Numbered from the stretch's first letter, positions 26,437 to 35,685 are shown. The stretch: 64,000 bases of DNA from Nostoc sp. UCD121 (GCF_014222285.1 NZ_JACKZS010000009.1:1-64000); one strand, 5' to 3'. Made by a program: numbers and translations. The notes: a model not told the origin generated them from the letters alone.

Positions 26437-27162
26437 TTAAAGTGCGCCAGCACTGGGCATCAGGGTCAATTCGTCTATAACTGCCTGTTGTGGTAACAGA
26501 ACTGTGTGGAGAATTGACTGAGCCACTATTTCTGGGGTTAACATCTTAGAACGGTCTAAGTTGACATGGACTGTTTCTGTGTCCCAAAGTTCGGTATTGA
26601 CTGCGCCAGGAGAGATAGCTGTGACACGAATGCCGTGGGTGCGTTCTTCTTGTGCGAGGGTTTGAGAGAGGGCAATCAAACCAGCTTTGCTGACGCTGTA
26701 TGCTCCCCAACCGGGAAACGGTTGTTTGGCGGCAATTGAAGCGACGTTGATAATTGTGCCCGTGCCCCGATCGCGCATTGAAGGTAAAATTCCTAAAATG
26801 CACTGAAACACGCTGGTAAGATTCAAGTCAATTACCTGCTGCCAGTCTTCTAAGGGGGTTTCGCTCAAATTGCCTGTATAGGCGATGCCGGCATTATTTA
26901 CCAGAATGTCTATATCGCCAAAGTCAAGGGCGAGCGCTTGGATATTTTCTTTGACTTCGGAGAGCCGCGCTAAGTCTACAGCGTAAGCTTTCGCTTCCAC
27001 CCCAGTATGCTCGACTGCTTCTCTTACCGCCTCCAACTTATCCAAAGAACGGCTAACTAAGGCGACATCTATTCCCGCTTTCGCAAAGGCTAAAGCCGTT
27101 GCTTTCCCAATTCCACTACTTGCCCCTGTAATTAGGGCGCGTCGTTTTTGCTCAACACTCAT
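26437..27162 (-). CDS. Short-chain dehydrogenase/reductase
   Basis: A 241-residue SDR. I start at MSVEQKRRALITG (27162), preceded by GGGAG with 5-base spacing. It has the NAD(P) motif TGASSGIG (residues 11-18), NNAGIAYTG, catalytic Ser in INVASIAAKQPF and YSVSKAG (Tyr-x3-Lys). The Arg in VSRSLDKL after the second strand suggests NADP(H). It resembles fatty-acyl or ketoacyl reductases of the FabG-like group, but the substrate cannot be read from sequence. It lies on the same strand as accA, aar and ado; whether it works with the alkane pathway is inference. Confidence 0.88.
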   Translation of the reverse strand: MSVEQKRRALITGASSGIGKATALAFAKAGIDVALVSRSLDKLEAVREAVEHTGVEAKAYAVDLARLSEVKENIQALALDFGDIDILVNNAGIAYTGNLSETPLEDWQQVIDLNLTSVFQCILGILPSMRDRGTGTIINVASIAAKQPFPGWGAYSVSKAGLIALSQTLAQEERTHGIRVTAISPGAVNTELWDTETVHVNLDRSKMLTPEIVAQSILHTVLLPQQAVIDELTLMPSAGAL

Positions 27163-27516
27163 GGTGTCTCCCAATTTTTTGGCAGTTCCCAAAGCCTATT
27201 ACCACCCAATTATTCACACTTCTTGGTTTGGATAGATTAAAGGAACCTAAAAATTTGATGATTTCAATTAAGCAACTGCTATGATTCAGTGCAATAGTAG
27301 GCGTATTGTGGGTTTCAACAGTGAAGACAACAAATTATTGCCTGGAAAACCACGCCGGACACTGAAATTAAATTACTTAATAACACAAAAGCTACTCAAT
27401 CAAATTGAGTAGGTTTACCAAACATACAAATGCCTATGGCTAGATTGTTAAAAATCTTTAAGCACATAGGCAATTATAGCATTTCTGCTTTATTAATCAA
27501 TCATTATGCAGTGCCG
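27163..27516. other. Spacer between accA and the SDR gene
   Basis: 354 bases. It contains a perfect hairpin CTACTCAAT / ATTGAGTAG (27392-27412) and an imperfect TGCCTATG / CATAGGCA hairpin (27431-27472), either of which may end accA transcripts. A 43-codon plus-strand frame (27281-27412) lacks a ribosome site and ends in the hairpin; not called. Confidence 0.45.
27392..27412 (-). terminator. Possible terminator of accA
   Basis: A perfect 9-bp stem (CTACTCAAT / ATTGAGTAG) with a 3-base loop, followed on the minus strand by CTTTTGTG. The T-run is short, so the call is tentative. Confidence 0.4.
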
Positions 27517-28497
27517 TTAGTGGGCAACTTCTGTAAAAACACCAATTTTGCGGAATTTTTCATAACGCAGTTGGCGGCGTTCTGGAGCGGTTAAACGATT
27601 GAGTTCGTCCAAATTTTCTAGCAGAACTTGCTTGAGAGTGGTAGCAGCTTTTAAAGGATCGGAATGAGCGCCACCAGTGGGTTCAGGCAGTATTTGGTCG
27701 ATAATTCCCAATTTTTTCAGGTCGTGGGAAATAATTTTCAGAGCCACGGCGGCTTGGGGAGCCTTGCCAGCATCTTTCCACAAAATGGCGGCGCAGGCTT
27801 CGGGAGTGGCGACGGTATAAACGGAGTGTTCAAACATGAGTAGGCGATCGCCTACGCCAATACCGAGTGCGCCACCGGAACCACCTTCACCAATGACTGT
27901 GCAGATAATTGGCACATCTAAGCAGAACATTTCCCGTAAGTTGTAAGCGATCGCTTCTCCTTGACCTTGGTGTTCTGCTTCTACCCCAGACCAAGCTCCC
28001 GGCGTGTCAATAAAAGTTAGTATCGGCATACTAAATTTATTGGCATGTTCCATTAACCGCATCGCCTTGCGGTAGCCGCCAGGATAAGGCATTCCAAAGT
28101 TACGGGCAATATTGTCTTTGGTATCACGACCTTTTTGATGACCCAACATCACCACAGGTTGCCCACTAAGACGACCAACACCACCAACTAAAGCCGGATC
28201 GTCACCACCGCAGCGATCGCCATGCAATTCCATCCATTCATCACTAATAGCCTGAATGTAATCGAGAGTACTGGGGCGACGCGGATGACGAGCGACTTGT
28301 AATCGCTGGGAAGGCGATAGACTAGTAAAAATTTCCTCACGTAGTTGCATGGCGCGTGCTTCTAGTTGACGAATTTGACCAGAAACATCGACACCATTTT
28401 CTTCTGCAAGTTGCCGAATTTGATCGATTCGGGTTGCAAGTTCTGCTAGGGGCTTTTCAAAATCTAACAGTAGCGGTTTACGCTCGGTAGTTGCCAT
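27517..28497 (-). CDS. accA: Acetyl-CoA carboxylase carboxyltransferase subunit alpha
   Basis: A 326-residue protein. I start at [13 protein letters not shown] (28497), the usual N-terminus in cyanobacteria. It has an N-terminal helical hairpin ([18 protein letters not shown]), then the crotonase-like core with [41 protein letters not shown] and the [13 protein letters not shown] acyl-CoA pocket. With AccD it carboxylates acetyl-CoA to malonyl-CoA. It lies 141 bases downstream of aar on the same strand, the known aar/ado/accA arrangement of alkane-making cyanobacteria. Confidence 0.95.
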   Translation of the reverse strand: MATTERKPLLLDFEKPLAELATRIDQIRQLAEENGVDVSGQIRQLEARAMQLREEIFTSLSPSQRLQVARHPRRPSTLDYIQAISDEWMELHGDRCGGDDPALVGGVGRLSGQPVVMLGHQKGRDTKDNIARNFGMPYPGGYRKAMRLMEHANKFSMPILTFIDTPGAWSGVEAEHQGQGEAIAYNLREMFCLDVPIICTVIGEGGSGGALGIGVGDRLLMFEHSVYTVATPEACAAILWKDAGKAPQAAVALKIISHDLKKLGIIDQILPEPTGGAHSDPLKAATTLKQVLLENLDELNRLTAPERRQLRYEKFRKIGVFTEVAH

Positions 28498-28546
28498 CGT
28501 AGGGTTTATCAATTACGAGTTATAAGTTATCTATCCTTTGCCTTTT

Positions 28547-28640
28547 GTCCTTTGTCCTTTGTCCTTTGTCCTTTGTCCTTTGCAAATAACAAATGACCAA
28601 TGACTAATGACCAAGGACAAATGACTAATGACCAATGACT
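28547..28640. repeat. (GTCCTTT)5 and TGACTAATGACCAA repeats between aar and accA
   Basis: Five tandem GTCCTTT heptamers (28547-28581), then direct copies of AATGACCAATGACTAATGACC up to the aar stop codon. The second block is partly complementary to the first. It fills the whole spacer between two co-oriented genes. Confidence 0.75.
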
Positions 28641-29658
28641 AAACCAACAACGGTCTAAATCCATGTTTTACTGACACCCGGCCAATCTGCTCCATTTTAT
28701 CTACGGTAATCTGATTCCGTCCCCACGAAAAGTTCGTGTATAACTTCTCAAATTCCAGCAGCATTGATTCGGCAAAACAGGCAAACAATTGACGGGCTGG
28801 CACGTCCATATTGACTATTTTCATAATTTTCCAGTCAATATCCAGGGAATGCTCTACAATTCCACCATTTAACACGTGTACGCCAGGATATTGAATTTTT
28901 GTCGCTAAGTTTTTAGGATAGCCACCATCAATCAACAAACAGGGTTGTTTCAAAGTGGTAGGGTCAACTTCCATGCCTCTGGGCATACTAGCAACCCAAA
29001 CTACAACATCGGCTTGGGGTAGCGCTTCTGTCAAACTCATGATTTTACCCCGCCCCAGTTCGCCTTGCAACTCTTTGAGACGTTCTTGATCGCGGGCGAT
29101 TAGCAGGAGTTCTTGGACATCTGTTCTCGCATCTAGCCAGCGTGTAACGGCACTACCAATATCCCCAGTTGCTCCACATACCGCAACAGTCGCGTTTGAT
29201 AGATTAATTCCCAGTTGTTTGGATGCTTCTTCCACCTGCTTACAAATAATGTAGGCAGTATGCGTGTTTCCTGTGGTGAAGCGTTCAAACTCTAGTTTGA
29301 TATTGCGGACTTGGCTAAACTGCTCTAACTTAAAGTTTTCAAAAATAATCGAGGAAAATCCGCCTAAAGCTGTGATGTTAATGCCGTGCTTCTGTGCATG
29401 GGCCATGGCGTTGAGGATTTTCCGTGTTGCGGCTTTGATGCGGCGACTAGCTAGCATTTCCGGCAAAAAGCAAGATTCTACATACCTTCCTTCAATTTGT
29501 TGCCCAGTTACACTGGTGACAATAATAGTATCGACAATTTGCGGCGGGGCGCTGCACCAAAAGTCTAGCCCTTGATCGGCATATTCTGGGTATCCCAATT
29601 CTTGGGCTACCGCTTGAGCGTGTTCTAAACTAGTCAGATGTCCAATTAGACCAAACAT
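28639..29658 (-). CDS. aar: Long-chain acyl-ACP reductase
   Basis: A 339-residue protein with the characteristic N-terminus [30 protein letters not shown] sequence. It has an NADPH Rossmann motif [16 protein letters not shown] (about residues 162-177) and the C-terminal [20 protein letters not shown] region containing a Cys probably close to the active site. It reduces acyl-ACP to fatty aldehyde in the cytoplasm. Gene order ado-aar-accA on the same strand matches the alkane pathway in Nostoc and Synechococcus. Confidence 0.95.
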   Translation of the reverse strand: MFGLIGHLTSLEHAQAVAQELGYPEYADQGLDFWCSAPPQIVDTIIVTSVTGQQIEGRYVESCFLPEMLASRRIKAATRKILNAMAHAQKHGINITALGGFSSIIFENFKLEQFSQVRNIKLEFERFTTGNTHTAYIICKQVEEASKQLGINLSNATVAVCGATGDIGSAVTRWLDARTDVQELLLIARDQERLKELQGELGRGKIMSLTEALPQADVVVWVASMPRGMEVDPTTLKQPCLLIDGGYPKNLATKIQYPGVHVLNGGIVEHSLDIDWKIMKIVNMDVPARQLFACFAESMLLEFEKLYTNFSWGRNQITVDKMEQIGRVSVKHGFRPLLV

Positions 29659-29700
29659 GTAGTGATTATTAGGCTTATGCTATCTTGAGCGCGGGGGATT

Positions 29701-29749
29701 AGGAGTTAGGACTTGGGAATTAGGAGTTAGGAATTAGGAGTTAGGAGTA
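29701..29749. repeat. AGGAGTT-type short repeats between ado and aar
   Basis: Imperfect tandem copies of TTAGGAG / GGAATTA heptamers. The last copy forms one arm of the hairpin at 29739-29775. Confidence 0.5.
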
Positions 29750-29775
29750 CGGCTCATAATTTCTCACTCCTAACT
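29739..29775. terminator. Hairpin after ado
   Basis: AGTTAGGAGT (29739-29748) and ACTCCTAACT (29766-29775) form a perfect 10-bp stem immediately downstream of the ado stop. No T-run follows on the minus strand. It may attenuate rather than end transcription into aar. Confidence 0.45.
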
Positions 29776-29779
29776 AGCT

Positions 29780-30478
29780 TTAAGCACCTATGAGTCCGTA
29801 GGCTGACAAGCGCATAATATCGCGAGTCGTAAAACCAATGTTACTCAATGCTTCACCATACTGAATCATGAAATCTTCTACCAAAGCATCTTTTTCCATT
29901 GCCATTGTGTGGGCATCACCTTCTACTTGGTTGAGCATTTTCCAGACGATGGGTAGGTTCTGGCGATTTGCAAGTTCAAGTTCAGCTTTGGATTCTGCAA
30001 AGTGTTCTTTCAACCAAACTTCTCCAAAATTGAGGTGGCTGTATTCTTCTTTAACTACCCCTTCAGTAATTTTGCGGGCAAAATCGTCGGCTACGGGGAT
30101 GTAAATGTTATATGCTGCGATCGCAAAACATTCAATAATTAAAGACTGAATCAACAGACAAGTAACCACTTTTCCTTCTGCGGCAGCTGTTTGAAAATTT
30201 TGGTGTAGGCCGGAGAAAAACTCTTTGGCAAATTGCAAATCTGGGGTAACAGCCAAATTGCGCCCACAAGCTTCAAATCCTTTCTTATGGCGGCTTTCCA
30301 TCTTGGATAGGCGAAGCAATTCATCATGAGATTCTGGCAGCAGTTGGGCTAGTGTGATGTAATTTTCATGGGCTTCTTGTTCCCCTTCAATCACGATCGC
30401 ATTAATCCGGCTATAAGCATCTTTGTATGTTTCGCTTTTGAAATCTAATTCTGTAGATTGGTCTGTAAGCTGCTGCAT
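29780..30478 (-). CDS. ado: Aldehyde-deformylating oxygenase
   Basis: A 232-residue all-helical ferritin-like protein. The di-iron ligands are recognisable in [37 protein letters not shown] and [10 protein letters not shown]. It converts Cn fatty aldehyde to Cn-1 alkane plus formate, using O2 and reduced ferredoxin. With aar it makes mainly heptadecane in heterocystous cyanobacteria. Length and motifs are those of the family. The two genes are 121 bases apart with a repeat and hairpin between, so each may have its own promoter. Confidence 0.96.
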   Translation of the reverse strand: MQQLTDQSTELDFKSETYKDAYSRINAIVIEGEQEAHENYITLAQLLPESHDELLRLSKMESRHKKGFEACGRNLAVTPDLQFAKEFFSGLHQNFQTAAAEGKVVTCLLIQSLIIECFAIAAYNIYIPVADDFARKITEGVVKEEYSHLNFGEVWLKEHFAESKAELELANRQNLPIVWKMLNQVEGDAHTMAMEKDALVEDFMIQYGEALSNIGFTTRDIMRLSAYGLIGA

Positions 30479-30657
30479 GGTTATGTTTACTCCTGTAAAC
30501 CTGAATTATTGGACACCAGGATTCAATTTACCCTATGAACTGAGGGTAACAATCACTGTGGTTTAATTTAACTTAACAAGTAACTATGTTTATAGATTAA
30601 CTGTTGCTGGGGGAGATGCTGTAGTACTAGCGAAACAAATGCTTTACAGATAAATTT

Positions 30658-31485
30658 ATGTCCAAACCAAACCCGAATCTGAAATCTGGTGATTTTTTGA
30701 GCCTAGTAGTCTTACTGCTAGGGGCATTTATCGTTTTACTACCGCTATTTGTGGTTTTTCTCACCTCCTTTGCATCGACAGCCGCCAGCCCAGAAAATTT
30801 GTCTAAAAATAACTGGTCTTTAGCTAATTACCGTGTTGCATGGCAACAGGGAAAATTTTTGCTGGCGTTTGCTAATTCTACCTTGGTAGCGATCGCTGTG
30901 ACGGCGTTTCAGATTGTCACTTCTGCTTTGGCTGGTTACGCCTTAGCACGGCTGAAGTTTCGGGGACGGCAAGCACTGCTATTGGTTGTTTTAGCAACTT
31001 TGGTAATTCCTTTTCAGTTATTGGTGATTCCCATCTTTTTGGTTTTGAAGTGGGGACACTTGATAAATACATACTGGGCGCTCATTTTACCCACTGCTGT
31101 CAATGGGTTTGGGATTTTCTTATTACGTCAGTATTTCCAGACAATTCCTGTGGAATTAGAGGAAGCCGCAGCCATCGATGGGGCAACCAGATTACAAATA
31201 TTGTGGCGGGTAATGTTACCTTTAGCCCGTCCGGCCCTGGTGACGCTGTTTTTGTTCACTTTCATCGGCGAATGGAATGATTTGTTTAAACCTCTGGTAT
31301 TTACAACCCGTCCCGAATTAAGAACAGTGCAACTGGCGTTGGCTGAATTTCAAGAACAATTTACGAATAATTGGCCTTTGATGATGGCGGCGGTGACAAT
31401 AGCGACAGTTCCAGTGATGGTATTATTTTTCATCGGTCAGCGTCAGTTTATTCAAGGTATTGCTGCAACGGGAATTAAGAATTAG
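30658..31485 (+). CDS. Carbohydrate ABC transporter permease (MalG/AraQ type)
   Basis: A 275-residue inner-membrane protein with six predicted membrane helices. The permease EAA loop reads EEAAAIDGATRLQILWRVMLPLARPAL. The large periplasmic loop after helix 1 (SFASTAASPENLSKNNWSLANYRVAW) is typical for MalG/LacG-type CUT1 permeases. It should pair with a MalF-like permease, an ATPase and a sugar-binding protein, none of which is in the window. It is probably part of a dispersed transporter, as is common in cyanobacteria. It diverges from ado. Confidence 0.88.
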   Translation: MSKPNPNLKSGDFLSLVVLLLGAFIVLLPLFVVFLTSFASTAASPENLSKNNWSLANYRVAWQQGKFLLAFANSTLVAIAVTAFQIVTSALAGYALARLKFRGRQALLLVVLATLVIPFQLLVIPIFLVLKWGHLINTYWALILPTAVNGFGIFLLRQYFQTIPVELEEAAAIDGATRLQILWRVMLPLARPALVTLFLFTFIGEWNDLFKPLVFTTRPELRTVQLALAEFQEQFTNNWPLMMAAVTIATVPVMVLFFIGQRQFIQGIAATGIKN

Positions 31486-31556
31486 CAAAGGAAGCTGTCT
31501 GAATTTTAGATTTTGGTGAAGCGCGAGATAAGTAAAATATTAATTTTTATGATGCT

Positions 31557-31600
31557 ATGCGTAATTGTTCCGGGCCCAGCTGAAGCAGAATTATACACAT
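31557..31600 (+). promoter_or_regulatory. Block conserved upstream of both peptide genes (copy 1)
   Basis: ATGCGTAATT, then AGCTGAAG and AATTAT, at 31557-31600 recur in the same order at 35171-35212. Such conservation in non-coding DNA next to diverged paralogues suggests a shared promoter or operator. Confidence 0.4.
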
Positions 31601-31622
31601 TCTGTAGGAAATGGAAACAGTC

Positions 31623-31922
31623 ATGAACTCCGAAACATTACAACAGTTACAAGCCGAGATTGAGCAAAAACTGCTTGAAAGTGTTAATAACGCTGATTTA
31701 TACAGTGTGCTTGAGAAATACGGTGTATTAGATGATAGAGCCTTAATCGTTCAATGGCAGTGTAATCTTGACCCAAATAAAATCAAACCTGGTGACGCAG
31801 CGAATATAGAGCAAGTAAATGAATTATTGCCAGCAACTCCAAAACAGGAAATTGTGCTGATGGAAAAATCATGGTGTATTCCTTGCCCTTCAACTGGCAG
31901 TCCTCTAGGTTGTAACTGCTAA
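31623..31922 (+). CDS. Short peptide with Cys-rich C-terminus, RiPP-precursor-like (copy 1)
   Basis: A 99-residue protein. I start at the ATG at 31623, not 31611: the upstream AGGAAA is only 2 bases from the first ATG, and alignment with the paralogue at 35371 puts its ATG here. Residues 1-75 are polar and helical (ETLQQLQAEIEQKLLESVNN, LEKYGVL), and are shared with the paralogue. The last 17 residues are unlike the rest: SWCIPCPSTGSPLGCNC, four Cys. A conserved leader with a variable Cys-rich tail is the layout of ribosomally made, modified peptides. No maturation enzyme is in the window. It lies 286 bases upstream of a secreted FHA-type gene, same strand. Not recognised as a known family. 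Confidence 0.65.
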   Translation: MNSETLQQLQAEIEQKLLESVNNADLYSVLEKYGVLDDRALIVQWQCNLDPNKIKPGDAANIEQVNELLPATPKQEIVLMEKSWCIPCPSTGSPLGCNC

Positions 31923-32050
31923 ATAATTTAGTTTTTACACTGTAAAAAGTTTATTCTAGTGAGTATAAAAATACTGAACTTTGCATTTACTAGTTAGGCT
32001 ACAGAGATAATTTCAAGTATCACCATAAGTTAGTGAGCAAGGACAAATAA

Positions 32051-32077
32051 AATCATCTTACGCAATGTAAGATGATT
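32051..32077 (+). terminator. Hairpin between peptide and exoprotein genes (copy 1)
   Basis: AATCATCTTAC and GTAAGATGATT form a perfect 11-bp stem (loop GCAAT). It is followed by AATTAG, not a T-run. It could attenuate readthrough from the peptide gene into the exoprotein gene. No equivalent perfect hairpin is seen in copy 2. Confidence 0.45.
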
Positions 32078-32208
32078 AATTAGATTGGCTCGTAGTCAGG
32101 GCTGAATCCCTTATTAGAAACCTTTAATTGTTTACACCCACTTAACTTAATTTAACTAGCAAAGAGCAGTATTTTAATATACTCTTATTTTTTTGGTGCA
32201 AGTTTGTC

Positions 32209-34653
32209 ATGTCTCGATACCGAAGTAGTTGGTACTGGGAGTTAGGGATAGTGAGTACATTAGCAATTGCTGGAGTACTCACTTTCTTTGAGAGTTTTGT
32301 CTTAGCCCAAATACAAAAAGATGGCACACTTGAATCTGAAAGCTCAATCATTACACCAAAGCTAATCGATAGTCAGCTTATAGACCAGATTGATGGTGGG
32401 GCAGTTCGTGGTACAAACTTATTCCACAGCTTTGAACAGTTTTCTGTCTCTGCGGAAAGGACAGCCTACTTTAATAATGCAATAGATATTCAGAACATTA
32501 TCAGTCGGGTGACAGGTAATTCCATTTCTAAGATAGATGGCATTCTGAAAGCTAACGGCACGGCGAACCTGTTTCTGATTAACCCTAACGGCATTATTTT
32601 TGGGCCCAATGCTTCTTTAAATATTGGCGGTTCATTTGTGGCAACTACGGCGAGTAGCTTGAACTTTACTGATGGTACAAAGTTTAGTGCTACATCTCCT
32701 CAAGCTAAACCTCTACTGACATTAAGTGTTCCCATTGGCTTACAATTTGGAGCAACTGCGGCTCCCATCCGCAATCAATCTCAAGCAAGTCCAGACGGCG
32801 CAGTTGATATCTTTGGACAAGGCGTTGGTTTAGAGGTGCAGCGAGGCAAAACCTTGGCACTTATAGGCGGTAATATCACGCTAGAGGGTGGAAATATAAC
32901 GGCAAGGGGAGGAAGGGTTGAATTAGGAAGCGTTGGTGGCAATAGTCTGGTCAGTTTAAGCCCAATGAACCAAGGTTGGGTTTTGGGATATGAAGGTGTT
33001 CAAAATTTCCAGAATATCGAAATCATCCAGTTAAATAAAATTCCATCTATTGTAGATACTCATGGAAATGGTAGCGGCAATATCCACCTGCAAGGGGGAT
33101 TTGTACGAGTAGATGGCAGTTTCCTAATTCTAGTTAATCCCTTTGGAGTGCAATCAGGGGGGAATTTGACAGTGAACGCTTCAGATTCTGTAGTAATTGA
33201 ACAAGACTCACAACTGTTTACTCAGAGTTTTTCCAACGCAAACTCTGGAAACATAAATGTCAATACTAAGAAGTTGGTGGTCAAAAGTGGAGCGCAATTG
33301 CAGGGGCAATTGACCATAAACGCTTCAGATTCCGTGGAAGTAATTGGTGGCACTACCATCCCTGTCTTTCGAGATGGTAGTGATTTAATATCCAGTGGAT
33401 TATTTAGTGCAACTTACGGCGATAAAAACGCTGGAAACATCACAGTTAATACTGGAAAATTGCGTATCGAAGGAGGAGCAAGAATATCAACAAGTTCTGA
33501 GGGCATATACAGGTTTATTCCGAACCAACTTACACCAGCTACAGGAAATGCAGGAAACTTGACGGTGAACGCTTCCGAGTCGGTAGAATTAATCGGAACT
33601 TCACCAAATGGCTCTAAGCTCAGTAGCTTATTTTCTGGGACTCAAGGGCCTGGAGATGGTGGAAACTTGACCCTAACTACAGGGCAATTGATTATCAAGG
33701 ATGGGGCTGCAATAACTGTGAGCAGCCAAGCTCGAAAAAATGTAATCTATATCGGAGATCCAAATAATCTTGGAAAAGCAGGCTATTTAAATATAACCGC
33801 TCGCTCCATACTTCTCGACAATAAAGGAAAACTCATATCTAATAGTGAGTCAGGTAAAGGTGGGAATATTACCCTACAGGTGCAGAACTTATTATTGATG
33901 CGCCGCGAAAGTCAAATCACCACTAACGCAGGTACAACAGGACTGGGTGGAGATGGCGGTAATATCATCATCAATGCACCTAATGGCTTCATCGTCGCTA
34001 CTCCCTTGGGAAATAACGATATCACTGCCAATGCCTTCTCTGACTCTGGTGGTAAAATCACAATCACCGCTAAGAACACTTTTGGATTTGTACCGCGCAC
34101 TCGTGCAGATGTAGAAAAACTCGATCGCGAAGAAATCAACCCGAATAACGTGCGAACAAGTGACATCACGGCGTTTTCTCAGCAAAACCCTTCATTAAAT
34201 GGCACGGTACGAATCAACTCACCAGATGTTGACCCCAGTCAAGGATTAGTGGAATTGCCTGTAAATTTGGTTGATGCTTCCCAGCAAATTGTTGCTGGTT
34301 GTAATTCTAGTGGAAAAATAGCCAGAAGTTCATTTATTACAACTGGGCGTGGAGGAATAGCGCCCAATCCCACGGAGCCATTGATAGCTGATGATGCGGT
34401 GCTAGCAGATTGGATCACACTGGAGCCAGAGAGTCAGAATCGTGCTGAGGGTATCCAGAAGAGAGTGGTTGTTCACAAGCAGAGAAACACAGAAGAATCA
34501 CAGAAGGTTAATTCTGTCAATGAACCTACTCAAATTGTGGAAGCTCAAGGATGGGTAGTGGATGCCAATGGGAACGTGGTTTTGGTTGCTCAAGTACCCA
34601 CTGCGTCGCCTCATAATTCTTCACTCATCGCTACATCTTGCGCTGGTAATTAA
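32209..34653 (+). CDS. Secreted filamentous-haemagglutinin-type protein (TPS domain), copy 1
   Basis: An 814-residue exoprotein. It has a signal peptide with cleavage near LAQIQ (residues 1-33). The two-partner-secretion domain (about 35-290) holds the classical NPNGIIFGPNASLNIGGSF and the NISRVTG-like NIISRVTGNSISKIDGIL. A beta-helical region follows with repeated GGNLTVNAS / GNINVNTKKL / NITVNTGKL units. The C-terminus (LVELPVNLVDASQQIVAGCN, GRGGIAPNP, ADDAVLADWITLEPE) is common to cyanobacterial members. Such TpsA proteins cross the outer membrane through a TpsB barrel, not seen here, and serve as adhesins or enzymes. About 50-60 % identical by eye to copy 2. Confidence 0.88.
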   Translation: MSRYRSSWYWELGIVSTLAIAGVLTFFESFVLAQIQKDGTLESESSIITPKLIDSQLIDQIDGGAVRGTNLFHSFEQFSVSAERTAYFNNAIDIQNIISRVTGNSISKIDGILKANGTANLFLINPNGIIFGPNASLNIGGSFVATTASSLNFTDGTKFSATSPQAKPLLTLSVPIGLQFGATAAPIRNQSQASPDGAVDIFGQGVGLEVQRGKTLALIGGNITLEGGNITARGGRVELGSVGGNSLVSLSPMNQGWVLGYEGVQNFQNIEIIQLNKIPSIVDTHGNGSGNIHLQGGFVRVDGSFLILVNPFGVQSGGNLTVNASDSVVIEQDSQLFTQSFSNANSGNINVNTKKLVVKSGAQLQGQLTINASDSVEVIGGTTIPVFRDGSDLISSGLFSATYGDKNAGNITVNTGKLRIEGGARISTSSEGIYRFIPNQLTPATGNAGNLTVNASESVELIGTSPNGSKLSSLFSGTQGPGDGGNLTLTTGQLIIKDGAAITVSSQARKNVIYIGDPNNLGKAGYLNITARSILLDNKGKLISNSESGKGGNITLQVQNLLLMRRESQITTNAGTTGLGGDGGNIIINAPNGFIVATPLGNNDITANAFSDSGGKITITAKNTFGFVPRTRADVEKLDREEINPNNVRTSDITAFSQQNPSLNGTVRINSPDVDPSQGLVELPVNLVDASQQIVAGCNSSGKIARSSFITTGRGGIAPNPTEPLIADDAVLADWITLEPESQNRAEGIQKRVVVHKQRNTEESQKVNSVNEPTQIVEAQGWVVDANGNVVLVAQVPTASPHNSSLIATSCAGN

Positions 34654-34679
34654 AATTTGAGATTCTCGTAAGTTTTGTT

Positions 34680-35030
34680 GGTGCGCTGGCGTAGTCCGTC
34701 GTAGACATCGCTTTTTCGCAATGACCCTCATGCAAGCGATCGCTTCGCTCTTTGTACTGAACTCAGGTGTGGTGCGATCGCTTATTCGCAATGACCTTCA
34801 TGTAAGCAAGCGATCGCACCTTCTACTCAAATCAGCTGTGGTGCGTTAGTGTAGCCCACTGCAATAACCTTTATACAAGCGATCGCACCTTCTACTAAAC
34901 TCAGTTTTGAGTGCGACCGCTCCTTTGCAATAACCTTCATACAAGCGATCGCCCTAAACTCAGCTGTAAGTGCGATCGCTTTTTCGCAATGAATTTATGT
35001 AAGCGATCGCTTTTTCTAATAAAGCCTATG
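34680..35030. repeat. HIP1-rich degenerate tandem repeat block
   Basis: About four to five imperfect units of 60-75 bases, each with 'CTCAG-TGTG-GTGCGATCGCTT...CGCAATGACCTTCAT..AAGCGATCGC'-like content (shown here in pieces). The block has at least seven GCGATCGC octamers within about 290 bases, far denser than elsewhere in the window. Confidence 0.7.
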
Positions 35031-35170
35031 GGCTTATCCAAACCGTAAGCACAGTATGAGAGTTGAGGAGGTATCAATTACTCAATCCACTTGAATAACT
35101 AACGGAAAGTAGCCATATTCATGAATGCTTTAAGGAAATCCGGCAGAAATATATGAAGTTTTGTTACACA

Positions 35171-35212
35171 ATGCGTAATTATAACTAGCCAAGCTGAAGT
35201 CATAATTATGCA
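35171..35212 (+). promoter_or_regulatory. Block conserved upstream of both peptide genes (copy 2)
   Basis: Second occurrence of ATGCGTAATT ... AGCTGAAG ... ATAATTAT. Here it lies about 160 bases upstream of the peptide start instead of about 25, as if about 130 bases had been inserted between it and the ribosome site. Confidence 0.35.
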
Positions 35213-35370
35213 AGTTCGCAAGAGCTTTAGAAACCTAATGCTCTCGTGCCACCCTAGACTCTGTATCCTTGATTCGTTCGTTGCCAAACTGTACTAATTG
35301 AAATCAGGTTAATTTAGTACATCACAAGATAAATTTACACATTTACCATTCTGCAAGGAAAGTAAAATTC

Positions 35371-35685
35371 ATGGAATCTCCAACTTCACAGCAAGCAGTC
35401 ATTGATCCTCAAGAATTACAGCAGTTACAAGACGAGTTGCAGCAGGAAATCAGTGAGAGCATAAATAACTCTAACTTAAGTAAAATACTAGAAAAACATG
35501 GTATATCTAAAAACAACAATTTTGAAATTAGATTTCAGTGTAGTATTGAAGTAACTCAAATTCAATCTAATAATATTAATATCGAACGCCAAGCCCAGGG
35601 ATTTTTACAACCAATTCCTGCTAAACGGGTTATGCAAATGTTTTGCTGTATGGATAGGCTTGGACGTTGTGTTCCTTGCCCATAA
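35371..35685 (+). CDS. Short peptide with Cys-rich C-terminus, RiPP-precursor-like (copy 2)
   Basis: A 104-residue paralogue of the peptide at 31623. The leader halves share ELQQLQ-E, ES-NN--L, LEK-G and a Cys in RFQCS. The tail is different: QMFCCMDRLGRCVPCP, four Cys ending with C-x-P-C-P, against CIPCP in copy 1. The start is preceded by AAGGAAA at good spacing. It lies 215 bases upstream of the second FHA-type gene. A signal peptide is absent, so export, if any, would need a leader-based route. Function unknown. Confidence 0.65.
   Translation: MESPTSQQAVIDPQELQQLQDELQQEISESINNSNLSKILEKHGISKNNNFEIRFQCSIEVTQIQSNNINIERQAQGFLQPIPAKRVMQMFCCMDRLGRCVPCP

Larger units (their letters stand above)
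34654..35370. other. Spacer between the two cassettes
   Basis: 717 bases without a supported gene. The first half is a HIP1-dense repeat block (34680-35030). The second half includes the conserved block at 35171-35212 and the leader of copy 2. A 62-codon minus frame (35099-35287) crosses this and is not supported. Confidence 0.5.

Noticed and set aside
31623..31922. Nif11 or nitrile-hydratase-type leader peptide
   Set aside because: The leader lacks the Nif11 helix pattern and double-Gly site and the NHLP consensus; kept as unassigned RiPP-like.
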